This document shows, piece by piece, positions 16,554-23,532 of a stretch of DNA of 64,000 bases (positions are counted from its first letter, which is position 1; every line of letters begins with the position of its first letter). The stretch comes from Faecalibacterium hattorii (GTDB taxonomy: Bacteria > Bacillota > Clostridia > Oscillospirales > Ruminococcaceae), in NCBI RefSeq assembly GCF_003287455.1, contig NZ_PRLC01000006.1:62001-126000 (forward strand). Direction: 5' to 3'. The notes beneath the pieces were generated by a model. It saw only the letters and a program-made list of their open reading frames with translations, had not been told where the DNA came from and made no database searches. Both the position numbers and the translations under genes were made by a program.

Positions 16554-17102
16554 TTAAATTCTGTACTCTACTATATAAATTGTGTGCTTCTCATCGTCCC
16601 AGACAACGAGACTAAAATTCACATCTTCAGAATGTAAAAGCAATGTATTCATTTCGGCTTCCGAGCATAGTTCCTTATGTTGACTATTATCATAAAGAAA
16701 AAAATTTCCACTTGCAATTTCAGGAATCTTAAAATCCAATCCAAAATATGACGACACATTTTTTAATATAGAAGATATAGTTGGGGAATCATTAATTTTC
16801 TCCCATGAATCGAGTTGATGAACAATCTTGGTTGCATCCACATCGTAGTATACCGCTAACATTATCCCATCATTTTGCAATCCGCCATAAGCCTCATATA
16901 TCAACGATTCAGAGTATGTTGCTTTTCCAATTTTGAATTGTTTCAAATAATCTCGTTTTTCATATTTGCTTTTTCTTCCAAGCATAAAGCCCAAAAGCAA
17001 GCACAGTGCGACTATAGCTAGGTATCGGATAACGTGCGTTGATCTCGCCTTTATAATTACCTCACACCTTTCTAACTTGCTGAAATATATAACAAGCTTC
17101 AC
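16554..17102 (-). CDS. Membrane-anchored hypothetical protein
   Basis: 182 residues if the GTG at 17102, directly after the upstream stop, is the start. A later start near residue 14, behind AAGGTGTGAGG, is also possible. One transmembrane helix (VIRYLAIVALCLLLGFMLG, about 25-43) is followed by KSKYEKRDYLKQFKIGKA and an outer domain with mixed alpha/beta character. The end (VNFSLVVWDDEKHTIYIVEYRI) looks like a beta-hairpin. No known domain. Eleven bases separate its stop from the next gene in the cassette. Confidence 0.62.
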   Translation of the reverse strand: MKLVIYFSKLERCEVIIKARSTHVIRYLAIVALCLLLGFMLGRKSKYEKRDYLKQFKIGKATYSESLIYEAYGGLQNDGIMLAVYYDVDATKIVHQLDSWEKINDSPTISSILKNVSSYFGLDFKIPEIASGNFFLYDNSQHKELCSEAEMNTLLLHSEDVNFSLVVWDDEKHTIYIVEYRI

Positions 17103-17489
17103 TTATCTACTGGTACTTCCAGTAATGGTTTCACTCCGCCCATCGGAATAGCTAAAGGTTGCAGAATACTCCAGCCTGTAAGATTTTCCAGGCTTAGTGT
17201 TAAAGTTACCGCTCCCCACGCAGGTTGAGGTCGTGCTGCTGTTTGAGCAGCTGCTTACTTTTTGCCATGTTCCAATTGTTCCCTTTTCATAGAGAACGCC
17301 TGAAACGCTGATTTTCTTTACTCCAGTTCGTGTCTGGGCATCAACTTGATAGTATGTTTGGTAAATAGATCCGTTGACCGTACTATCGCCTACATACCGC
17401 TCAGACTTTTCAACGGCCATTGCGGTGCAAGCAAAACTCAAGAGAATCACCGCTGAAATAACAATGGACAACAAACGCTTTTTCGACAT
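17103..17489 (-). CDS. Small secreted beta-rich protein
   Basis: 128 residues from the ATG at 17489. GGAGGTG lies at 17497-17503, which favours this ATG over the one at 17495. The signal peptide is clear (KKRLLSIVISAVILLSFACTAMA). The mature 100 residues are rich in Ser, Thr and Tyr (SIYQTYYQVDAQTRTGVKK) with two cysteines (SSCSNSSTTSTCVGSG) that could form a disulfide. It resembles small secreted beta-sandwich proteins such as the DUF6147 type, but the match is weak. Function unknown; it may be a substrate or partner of the protease encoded downstream. Confidence 0.65.
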   Translation of the reverse strand: MSKKRLLSIVISAVILLSFACTAMAVEKSERYVGDSTVNGSIYQTYYQVDAQTRTGVKKISVSGVLYEKGTIGTWQKVSSCSNSSTTSTCVGSGNFNTKPGKSYRLEYSATFSYSDGRSETITGSTSR

Positions 17490-17613
17490 AGACATACACC
17501 TCCGTTTTTTCGCTCCTATCAAGAGCCTTTGTATAATCAACGTAATTCGCATCCGCTTCGTTTCAATTTTCAGGAGAAATTTTTTCAAATTTTCCATCTT
17601 TGTAAGTTCAGAC

Positions 17614-17660
17614 AAAAAGAAAACCGGACATTTGTGAACTCTCACAAGTGCCCGGCTTTC
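17614..17660 (-). terminator. Terminator after the anti-sigma gene
   Basis: On the minus strand the anti-sigma stop is followed at once by AAGAAAGCCGGGCACTTGTGA, pairing with TCACAAATGTCCGGTTTTCT and then TTTTGTC. It separates the sigma/anti-sigma pair from the secreted-protein genes. Confidence 0.72.
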
Positions 17661-18356
17661 TTATCGGATGCCTTTTGCAATTTTCATAATCTCATCGTAT
17701 GGAATGTTTCCCATAACGGTATGTGTAATCCCCCGATGTTCCCAACTTAGAGTATAAACATTCTTTCCATGTTCATCCGTACTGGTTCCAAGTACACCAT
17801 CTGCTTCTCCGACCTTTACGGTTTCGTACACTGTATGCTCATTATCAAATAGGGACTGCTGCCCCGGCTGGATAATTGAGCAACGGACAGTGTAGCTTTC
17901 TTCTGCTTCTTTTGACGAGTAAACATGTAAAAAGTTTTCTGCTCGTTCAAATTTCTGCGCATTGTCCATTTCAAAGCCGTCCGGCACATAATGATCGCTG
18001 TATCCATCCGGCAATCGTTCCAGCGGTTCGCCATCCACCTGATAAGTCAACTGCATCTCAATGGGCAGAAACTTTTGAATCATCGTGTAGACTGCCTTGC
18101 GGAAGTCTGCGCTGACCGCAAGTGCGCCAAGGGTCAGCACCACCAGCGTCAAGGCTGCAACCAACACCCGTTTCAACATCGGACGGTGTTTTTTCCTCCG
18201 TAATGCCACTGCCATTCGTTCATCCCATTGAGAAGTATCCGGGTAAAGTTCTTCAAGTTGTTCTGGTGTTGGCAGTGTATCCAGTTCCTTTTGTGCATCT
18301 GCACGAAGTGCAATCATCAAGGCCGCTTCAAATGAAATGTTTGTCTGCTCACTCAT
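17661..18356 (-). CDS. Anti-sigma-like membrane protein with a DUF4367-type outer domain
   Basis: 231 residues. A cytoplasmic N-terminus of about 58 residues (ELYPDTSQWDERMAVALRRK) precedes one transmembrane helix (VLVAALTLVVLTLGALAVSA, about 64-83). Outside is a DUF4367-like region (LPDGYSDHYVPDGFEM, FLHVYSSKEAEESYTVRC, THTVMGNIPYDEIMKIAKGI). Its start overlaps the sigma-factor stop by 8 bp (ATGAGTGA). The arrangement is that of an ECF sigma factor and its membrane anti-sigma factor, released by an outside signal. Confidence 0.78.
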   Translation of the reverse strand: MSEQTNISFEAALMIALRADAQKELDTLPTPEQLEELYPDTSQWDERMAVALRRKKHRPMLKRVLVAALTLVVLTLGALAVSADFRKAVYTMIQKFLPIEMQLTYQVDGEPLERLPDGYSDHYVPDGFEMDNAQKFERAENFLHVYSSKEAEESYTVRCSIIQPGQQSLFDNEHTVYETVKVGEADGVLGTSTDEHGKNVYTLSWEHRGITHTVMGNIPYDEIMKIAKGIR

Positions 18357-18888
18357 GGTTACTCAACTCCTTCCATAATAGTTTTCTCCCTCGAAAGAGC
18401 CGTGTTCGTACCACTTCGTCCGTTAATCCCAGCGATTTCGCAATCTCACGATTTGTATATCCCATTGCCAAAAGGCGTAATGGGTCACGATATTTCGGTT
18501 TCATTTGTCCAATCAGTTCTGTCAACCTCTCGATATTGTCAACACTGATTATTGCATCATCTGGCACTGGCGCATTATCCTCAATATCTGGGATTTCTTC
18601 CAGCGATTCTTCGCGCCGCTTGCGAAGCTGATCATACGCACGGCTTCTACTACAACTAACGAGATAGGCAGCGAGTTCGTGACAGTTTTCTCGATGAATT
18701 TTAGAAAAATTTTTTGCAACGTACAAAAACACCTCTTGTAGCACGTCCTCTGCCAAATACGAATCATCCATGATTTTGTAAGCGGTATGGTAAACCAGCC
18801 GTTTGTATGTATTGTATACCTCGGTAAACTCTTCTTCAAAGCTTCGATCATCAAGCACACTTAGATATAACGCAAGCAACGCAATCAC
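18349..18888 (-). CDS. ECF-type RNA polymerase sigma factor
   Basis: 179 residues. Region 2 spans YNTYKRLVYHTAYKIMDDSY, then LAEDVLQEVFLYVAKNF. Region 4 is IGQMKPKYRDPLRLLAMGYT, then NREIAKSLGLTDEVVRTRLFRGRKLL, with a good helix-turn-helix. An acidic linker (LEEIPDIEDNAPVPDD) joins them. It heads the minus-strand cassette that continues with its anti-sigma factor and the secreted proteins and protease down to 14358. It likely drives that cassette (inference). Confidence 0.88.
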   Translation of the reverse strand: MIALLALYLSVLDDRSFEEEFTEVYNTYKRLVYHTAYKIMDDSYLAEDVLQEVFLYVAKNFSKIHRENCHELAAYLVSCSRSRAYDQLRKRREESLEEIPDIEDNAPVPDDAIISVDNIERLTELIGQMKPKYRDPLRLLAMGYTNREIAKSLGLTDEVVRTRLFRGRKLLWKELSNHE

Positions 18889-18972
18889 CTCTATCTACAT
18901 TGATTGTGTGTAGTGTACCACGAACCAATAAAAATGTCGAATACCACTAATATTGTAAAGGAGCGTGATGCC

Positions 18973-19290
18973 ATGACTCAACCCAAAACTGACCTTGCCT
19001 ACCTCCGCAGCGAGAAAGCCAAAGCGGAGCAGCAGCTTCGCTACTACAAGCACCGTGAGAAAATTCTGGAACATCAGATACCGGAGTTGACCCGAAAAGC
19101 CCGTGTGCATCGTCTGTGTACCCGTGCCGGAATGCTGGAAAGTTTTCTGATTGCACCAGAAGATCTCACCAACGATCAGGTGATGGAGCTGCTGAAAATT
19201 GCATTCCGTCAACCAGAAGTTGCGCTGGCTCTTGCAAAGATGATTCACGACCTGCACGAGAGCCGCAGCGTTCCGAACCCTTTAGAATAA
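18973..19290 (+). CDS. DUF3847-family protein of mobilizable elements
   Basis: 105 residues from the ATG at 18973, nine bases after AAAGGAG. It has a strongly helical coiled-coil start (LAYLRSEKAKAEQQLRYYKH, then REKILEHQIPELTRKARVHRL) and the short LCTRAGMLESFL block seen in DUF3847 proteins. These small proteins are typically encoded just before MobQ relaxases and may act as relaxosome accessory factors (inference). Its stop codon TAA is part of the oriT sequence that follows. Confidence 0.8.
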   Translation: MTQPKTDLAYLRSEKAKAEQQLRYYKHREKILEHQIPELTRKARVHRLCTRAGMLESFLIAPEDLTNDQVMELLKIAFRQPEVALALAKMIHDLHESRSVPNPLE

Positions 19291-19325
19291 AGGGCGCAAT
19301 TATACACCGTTCCGGTGAAATTGCG
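19290..19325 (-). other. Candidate oriT of the outer element
   Basis: AAGGGCGCAATTA (19290-19302) is, on the minus strand, TAATTGCGCCCTT, one base from the RSF1010-type nic region TAAGTGCGCCCTT. Next to it lies an inverted repeat, CGCAATT...ACCG with CGGT...AATTGCG (19295-19325). The MobQ relaxase gene follows 230 bp downstream. Confidence 0.7.
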
Positions 19326-19553
19326 GTCTTGCAGACGGCTCAATGAAATCGAAGCTGGCGTTTGTGCACCAGCCCGATTCCATCCCAAGGAAAACTGCAT
19401 TTTCCTTGCGCTGCTTTGCAGCTATCCTTTTGCGGCTCCCGCCTAAGACCGAAGCGCATGGCACTCCGTTCCAAGGCGGCGAGCAAAACCGAATACGATT
19501 CCAGACCGTTCATCAAGAGCAATCTTGCTGGGCGGTCTTTTTGTTTGGGGGTG

Positions 19554-21137
19554 ATGCCTATTCCGTGTCCGCATTTCAAAATCACCATCGTCAAGCGCAG
19601 CCAAGGGCAGTCCGCTGTTGCCGGAGCTGCCTACCAGAGCGGCGAACGGCTGTTCAGCGAGTACGACCAGAAAACGAAATTCTACAACAAGAAGAAAGAG
19701 CTAGTCCATGCCGAGATCATGCTGCCATCCCATGCGCCGCCCGGATTTGCAGACCGGGCAACCCTCTGGAACGCCGTAGAAGCCGTGGAGAACCAGTGGA
19801 ACTCCCAGCTTGCACGGCGCATCGTGCTGGCGTTCCCGGTGGAGGTGCCGAAGGAACAGTATCTCTCCATGATAAAGGAATTTTGTCAGGAGCAGTTTGT
19901 TTCCAAAGGCATGATAGCCGACTTTGCCATCCACGACAAGGGAGATGATAACCCACACGCCCACATTCTGCTAACGCTCCGGGCAATGGACGAACACGGC
20001 AGGTGGCTTCCAAAAGCCCGAAAGGTCTACGACCTTGACGAGAACGGCGAGCGCATCCAACTCCCCTCCGGCAACTGGAAGTGTCACAAGGAAAACACGG
20101 TGGACTGGAACGACCAGAAGTACGCCGAGATCTGGCGGCATAGCTGGGAAACCATCACCAACCGCTATTTGGAAGCGGCTGGCCGCCCGGAACGTGTTGA
20201 CCTGCGCTCCTTTGAGCGGCAGGGCATCCAGCAGATACCGACCGTCCATCTCGGTCCCGCTGCACACCAGATGGAAAAACGTGGCATCGAAACTTTTCTC
20301 GGCAATCTGAATCGTGATATTCGAGCCGCCAACAGCCTGATGCAGTCCATCCGCAGCGCAATTCGTGGGCTGCAACGCTGGATCGCAGATCTGAATGAAA
20401 AGAAGCAGCTTCTTCTGGACGCTCTGGAAAAGGCCAAAGAGCCAACGCTATCCGACCTGTTAGTGGATTATTTCAATCTTCGTGCCGAGCAGCGCAGCGA
20501 TTGGTCTGGCAAGGCAAAACTGAAATGCACTGTCCGGGACTTTGAGGAAGTCAAACGGGCTGTGGACTACCTGAAAGCCCATTCCCTGAACACTGTTGAG
20601 GATTTGAACCAAGCCATTGACAGCTTAAACCAGACCGCCGCTCCTCTCCGCAAACAGTTGAAGCAGAACGAAAACCGTATGCGGGCAATCGCTCAGATCA
20701 AGGACGCTGCCGCCGTCCATGCCAAGCTGAAGCCCATCCATGACATTTTTATCAAGAAGAACTTCAAGCTGACCAAGGACGCTTACGCTGCCCAGCACAA
20801 GGAGGAACTGGACATCTTCAATAAAGCTGTCCGCACTCTGATGAAGCTGAACGGCAGTATTGCGGTGGATTTTTCGGCATTGGATGCCGAATTTTCTGCG
20901 CTGCAATCCAGCAGCGCAGAGTTTCGCACCCAACTGGAAACCTTGCAGCCGGACATCTCCGATCTGAAAAGTGTCCGCAAGTATATTGATATGGTGCTGA
21001 ACAAGCAGCAGCTTTTCGCACCGGGCGGCAAGACCCCGGAAAAGGAATCGGTGCTGAAAAAGCTGGAGCAGTTTCAGCAGAAAAAGTCCCACCACAAAAC
21101 GACTTCCACTCCCCCAAACCGCGAAGAATCGCTCTAA
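19554..21137 (+). CDS. MobQ-family (MobA/MobL) relaxase of the outer element
   Basis: 527 residues from the ATG at 19554 (MPIPCPHFKITIVKRSQGQS). Relaxase motifs: SAVAGAAYQSGERL near the N-terminus, LARRIVLAFPVEVPKEQY, and the metal-binding DNPHAHILLTLR (about residue 125-136) with two histidines. The C-terminal half (from about 260) is a long coiled-coil region without a recognisable primase or helicase. It should nick oriT and pilot the DNA strand into a host conjugation channel. No type IV secretion genes occur in the element, so it would be mobilizable rather than self-transmissible. Confidence 0.9.
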   Translation: MPIPCPHFKITIVKRSQGQSAVAGAAYQSGERLFSEYDQKTKFYNKKKELVHAEIMLPSHAPPGFADRATLWNAVEAVENQWNSQLARRIVLAFPVEVPKEQYLSMIKEFCQEQFVSKGMIADFAIHDKGDDNPHAHILLTLRAMDEHGRWLPKARKVYDLDENGERIQLPSGNWKCHKENTVDWNDQKYAEIWRHSWETITNRYLEAAGRPERVDLRSFERQGIQQIPTVHLGPAAHQMEKRGIETFLGNLNRDIRAANSLMQSIRSAIRGLQRWIADLNEKKQLLLDALEKAKEPTLSDLLVDYFNLRAEQRSDWSGKAKLKCTVRDFEEVKRAVDYLKAHSLNTVEDLNQAIDSLNQTAAPLRKQLKQNENRMRAIAQIKDAAAVHAKLKPIHDIFIKKNFKLTKDAYAAQHKEELDIFNKAVRTLMKLNGSIAVDFSALDAEFSALQSSSAEFRTQLETLQPDISDLKSVRKYIDMVLNKQQLFAPGGKTPEKESVLKKLEQFQQKKSHHKTTSTPPNREESL

Positions 21138-21213
21138 ACGATCTTTCTGTCACCGATATGCTGTTGCAATCAGTGGCAGAAATACATAATTCGTTTTTGT
21201 TGGCTTTTGGCTA

Positions 21214-21712
21214 TTCTCGTTGGCTAGTGAGTAAAGGCGCATTTTTAAGGTGGAAATTTTCTCCAACACCCCCCATTTTAGGCCACTTTTTCTGTTAATA
21301 GTAGAAACGCTTCTTTGAAGGCTAGTCATTTGTGACCTTTTTGTTAATTCTCAAAAAGATGGTTGTCTTTTGGTCTTTTTCGTCGGCTACCTATTGAGAG
21401 GACTTTTTCAAAGCCGGAGATTCGGTCTCAAGAATTACAATTCAATTACAAGTTTCTCACCAATGCTACGAAACAGGCGTTCTCGATGCCTACCAAGTGT
21501 AGGGCATCTTTTTCAAGACCACTTTCAACTTTAGGCACTGCCATTGTTGCAAAGTTCCGTCCTCCATCGGTCGCCCCATGGGTCAATGTTATTTTAATCA
21601 AACAGCCACCTCAACTATATTTTCCAAAAACTTTTCAACAAATTTCTTTTTCAGGCTATTTTTTGGCCGTTTTCGATGGCTCGTAAGTAGAGGGACAATT
21701 TTTCGGAAGCCT
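21214..21712 (+). repeat. Four degenerate ~40-bp repeats in a non-coding region
   Basis: Units start near 21214, 21377, 21480 and 21670. Each contains TTCTCG/TTTTCG, then (T/C)GGCTA or a close variant, about ten variable bases with AGT or GAG, AGG, a CA/CT step and a T-run ending in AAG. Spacing is irregular (103-190 bp). No gene is seen in 21138-22026 apart from this and the structured segment next to it. Confidence 0.4.
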
Positions 21713-21764
21713 TAAATTCCGAAGATTTTCTATAAAACTCCGTTCTTTGAAAACAGAATAGTTC

Positions 21765-21891
21765 AATCGTCCGGCACTTCACAAAAGGTACTTCTGTAAC
21801 TCGCAGCCCGGTCATAACGAAGACGGGGTGGCTGAAATGCCAATGGTGCGGTGCAAGCCCGCCGCCGGACGATTCCCCACTCCTAGGGAAG
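21765..21891 (+). ncRNA. Candidate structured RNA upstream of the RepA-like gene
   Basis: AATCGTCCGGC (21765-21775) and GCCGGACGATT (21864-21874) form a perfect 11-bp closing stem around 88 bases. Inside is a hairpin, CAGCC (21804-21808) with GGCTG (21830-21834) and GTC with GAC. A following hairpin is TTCCC/GGGAA (21873-21891). The block is GC-rich within an AT-rich region. Strand is uncertain. A separate hairpin, GAGAATTGG/CCAATTCTC (21963-21986), lies just before the RepA-like gene. Confidence 0.4.
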
Positions 21892-22026
21892 TCGAGGACC
21901 AATATGGGAGACCTTAACTTATTAACGCAGTTGAGCACTTGTTTCGTGCTTTTCTGCGACTGGAGAATTGGAACCCACCAATTCTCGTTACATACTCTTT
22001 GTTTCTGATTTCTGCTTCAGCTGGAG

Positions 22027-22368
22027 GTGATCAACATTTCAGAATATCTTACCACGCAAACTCCGCTGCCGCCGTTTCTCCCATACCCACGCTTCCTTTT
22101 GGAACTTGACCTGAGCCAGACTGCAAAAATGACTTATGCGCTGCTGCTCGACCGTGCCACGCTCTCGCAGAAAAATCTCTGGATAGATGAACGTGGTTTC
22201 GTGTTTGTCATTTTTACGATTTGCTCTTTGGCTGAGCAGCTAGGGCGCAGCACTGTCAGTGTTTCCAGTGCGCTTAAGGAATTGGACGCTGCGGGATTGA
22301 TCGAGCGCAGACGAACGCGGTTTTCTTCGCCCAATCACATCTTTGTGAAAATTCCAAATGTTGAATAG
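22027..22368 (+). CDS. RepA N-terminal-like / winged-helix replication initiator-like protein
   Basis: About 111-113 residues. PPFLPYPRFLLELDLSQTAK, then MTYALLLDRATLSQKNLWIDERGFVFVIFT, resembles the RepA_N domain of Firmicutes plasmids. The helix-turn-helix SLAEQLGRSTVSVSSALKEL is near residue 75. It is short: only the DNA-binding domain is present. The GTG at 22027 lies inside the GGAGG Shine-Dalgarno (22023-22027), so initiation is more likely at ATT 22036, eight bases further on. Iterons at 22380-22417 follow the gene. Confidence 0.62.
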   Translation: MINISEYLTTQTPLPPFLPYPRFLLELDLSQTAKMTYALLLDRATLSQKNLWIDERGFVFVIFTICSLAEQLGRSTVSVSSALKELDAAGLIERRRTRFSSPNHIFVKIPNVE

Positions 22369-22379
22369 TTCTGCGTTTT

Positions 22380-22417
22380 TCACGATTCAAGAACCGCCAA
22401 AATCACGATTCTGTGAT
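22380..22417. repeat. Short iterons after the RepA-like gene
   Basis: TCACGATTC is present at 22380-22388 and 22403-22411, 23 bp apart. ATCAC (22402-22406) with GTGAT (22413-22417) adds an inverted repeat. These are candidate binding sites for the RepA-like protein. The rest of 22369-22591 shows nothing else. Confidence 0.4.
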
Positions 22418-22591
22418 GCAGATTCTTAATGGCATCTGCAAAAGATATTTTTCCTATGCAGTATAGCAGCCTTAAAGACTGTATCAAAGAAAACTTTTAC
22501 CTAACCAACGTAATAAAACAAAAAGAGAAAAACGAATAGAATCCATCCATTCCTTTCCGTATTTGCACCACATGAATGAGGAGGTCTGCCC

Positions 22592-22774
22592 TTGAACAAA
22601 GAAAAATCTGAGAAGAAGCCCACCACACGTAAACGTGCGCCGAGAAGTCCGAAGTCCGTGCGCCTGATCGTGGAACGCCATTATATCGGCAATGTGCCGA
22701 TGAATACGCTTTTTCAGCGGCTTGCGGAAGAAGAAATTCGTAAAACTGCCGAATCGTATCTCGCCGCTGGCTAA
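22592..22774 (+). CDS. Small basic protein preceding the outer recombinase
   Basis: 60 residues from a TTG start at 22592, nine bases after GAGGAGG. It has a Lys/Arg/Pro-rich N-terminus (KKPTTRKRAPRSPKSVRL). The C-terminal helix is MNTLFQRLAEEEIRKTAESY. It holds the position that tnpW-type genes occupy before other large serine recombinases, and may be a small DNA-binding or excision helper. No firm family assignment. Confidence 0.6.
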   Translation: MNKEKSEKKPTTRKRAPRSPKSVRLIVERHYIGNVPMNTLFQRLAEEEIRKTAESYLAAG

Positions 22775-22800
22775 TTGGACGTTTTACTGCGGAAAAGGGC

Positions 22801-22829
22801 TTGCATCATCACGCAGCATCCGCTACAAT
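22801..22829 (+). promoter_or_regulatory. Promoter of the outer recombinase gene
   Basis: TTGCAT (22801-22806), a 17-bp spacer and TACAAT (22824-22829), 38 bp before the recombinase ATG. It now drives only a 30-codon stub. Confidence 0.65.
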
Positions 22830-22867
22830 GTGATTGATGAGGTCTCTTTTCCATTATGGAGGTACGC

Positions 22868-22957
22868 ATGGAAAAGGACAAAAAAGTAACTGCTTTATAC
22901 TGCCGGCTGTCAAAAGATGACGGTTCAAACAGCGAAAGCCTGAGCATCCGCACTCAA
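22868..22957 (+). pseudogene. Large serine recombinase of the outer element, N-terminal fragment (codons 1-30)
   Basis: ATG at 22868 after TGGAGG. The 30 codons encode the first strand and nucleophile loop of a serine recombinase; catalytic Ser is S15 in ALYCRLSKDD, and the fragment ends SLSIRTQ. The homologous continuation begins exactly one codon later at 42805 (KAMLMEYATRNG). The inner element therefore lies between codons 30 and 31 of this gene. Confidence 0.9.
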
Positions 22958-23100
22958 GATGTAATATGTAGAGGGTGGTTTCTACCGCCTAATACTATTA
23001 CATGACTGGCGGCTCATTTGTGGTGAATTGGTCTGGCAGTTGTGGGAAAGGAAAAAAATCCGCATAACTGCTGACATTTTAGCACGAAGGGAGCATGAAA

Positions 23101-23472
23101 ATGAAGTCTATTTTTGAAGAAATGGGCGGCACATATACGAAGGTTGGCGATTACTATATCCCCGACCTTGCGCTGCCGGAGACCGAGGAATATCAGATCG
23201 GTAAGTATGGCCGTATGCGCCGCCGCTACTTGAAAGAGCATCGTCCCGTCCTTTATGCACACTACCTAACAAGCTGCACCCTGCATGAACATCTTGCAGA
23301 GATAGACAAATCCTGCAATCAGCGTATGGAGATCATGTGCGAAGCTATGGCACGACTGGAAGGTGTGACCGAGGCACTTAAAGCTACCGATCAAATGGAA
23401 TGGGTACGGCGCATGAACAACATTCATAACCGTGCAGAGGAAATTGTTCTGACGGAGCTTGTATATTGCTAA
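23101..23472 (+). CDS. tnpV: Transposon-encoded protein TnpV
   Basis: 123 residues. KSIFEEMGGTYTKVGDYYIP, then DLALPETEEYQIGKYGRMRRRYLKEHRP, and the end MEWVRRMNNIHNRAEEIVLTELVYC are the signature of TnpV proteins of Tn4451-type elements. The ATG at 23101 is better spaced from GAAGGGA (23086-23092) than the one at 23095. Function is not known; it is an accessory gene of such elements. A strong terminator follows. Confidence 0.88.
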   Translation: MKSIFEEMGGTYTKVGDYYIPDLALPETEEYQIGKYGRMRRRYLKEHRPVLYAHYLTSCTLHEHLAEIDKSCNQRMEIMCEAMARLEGVTEALKATDQMEWVRRMNNIHNRAEEIVLTELVYC

Positions 23473-23479
23473 ACACATG

Positions 23480-23521
23480 TTAGCCCCGCATCAGCATGAA
23501 TGAACGCTGGTGTGGGGCTAA
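23480..23521. terminator. Bidirectional terminator
   Basis: TTAGCCCCGCATCAGC (23480-23495) pairs with GCTGGTGTGGGGCTAA (23506-23521) between convergent tnpV and the AlbA-type gene. Confidence 0.75.
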
Positions 23522-23532
23522 TTCTGTATCAC

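Noticed and set aside
21651-21938. Minus-strand frame of 95 codons over the structured segment
   Set aside because: Its codons are dictated by paired stems; the product has no recognisable domain and the start has no ribosome-binding site.
22868-22957. Short recombinase fragment read as a simple degraded pseudogene
   Set aside because: The matching remainder at 42805 joins it without loss of a base, so a clean insertion explains it better than decay.
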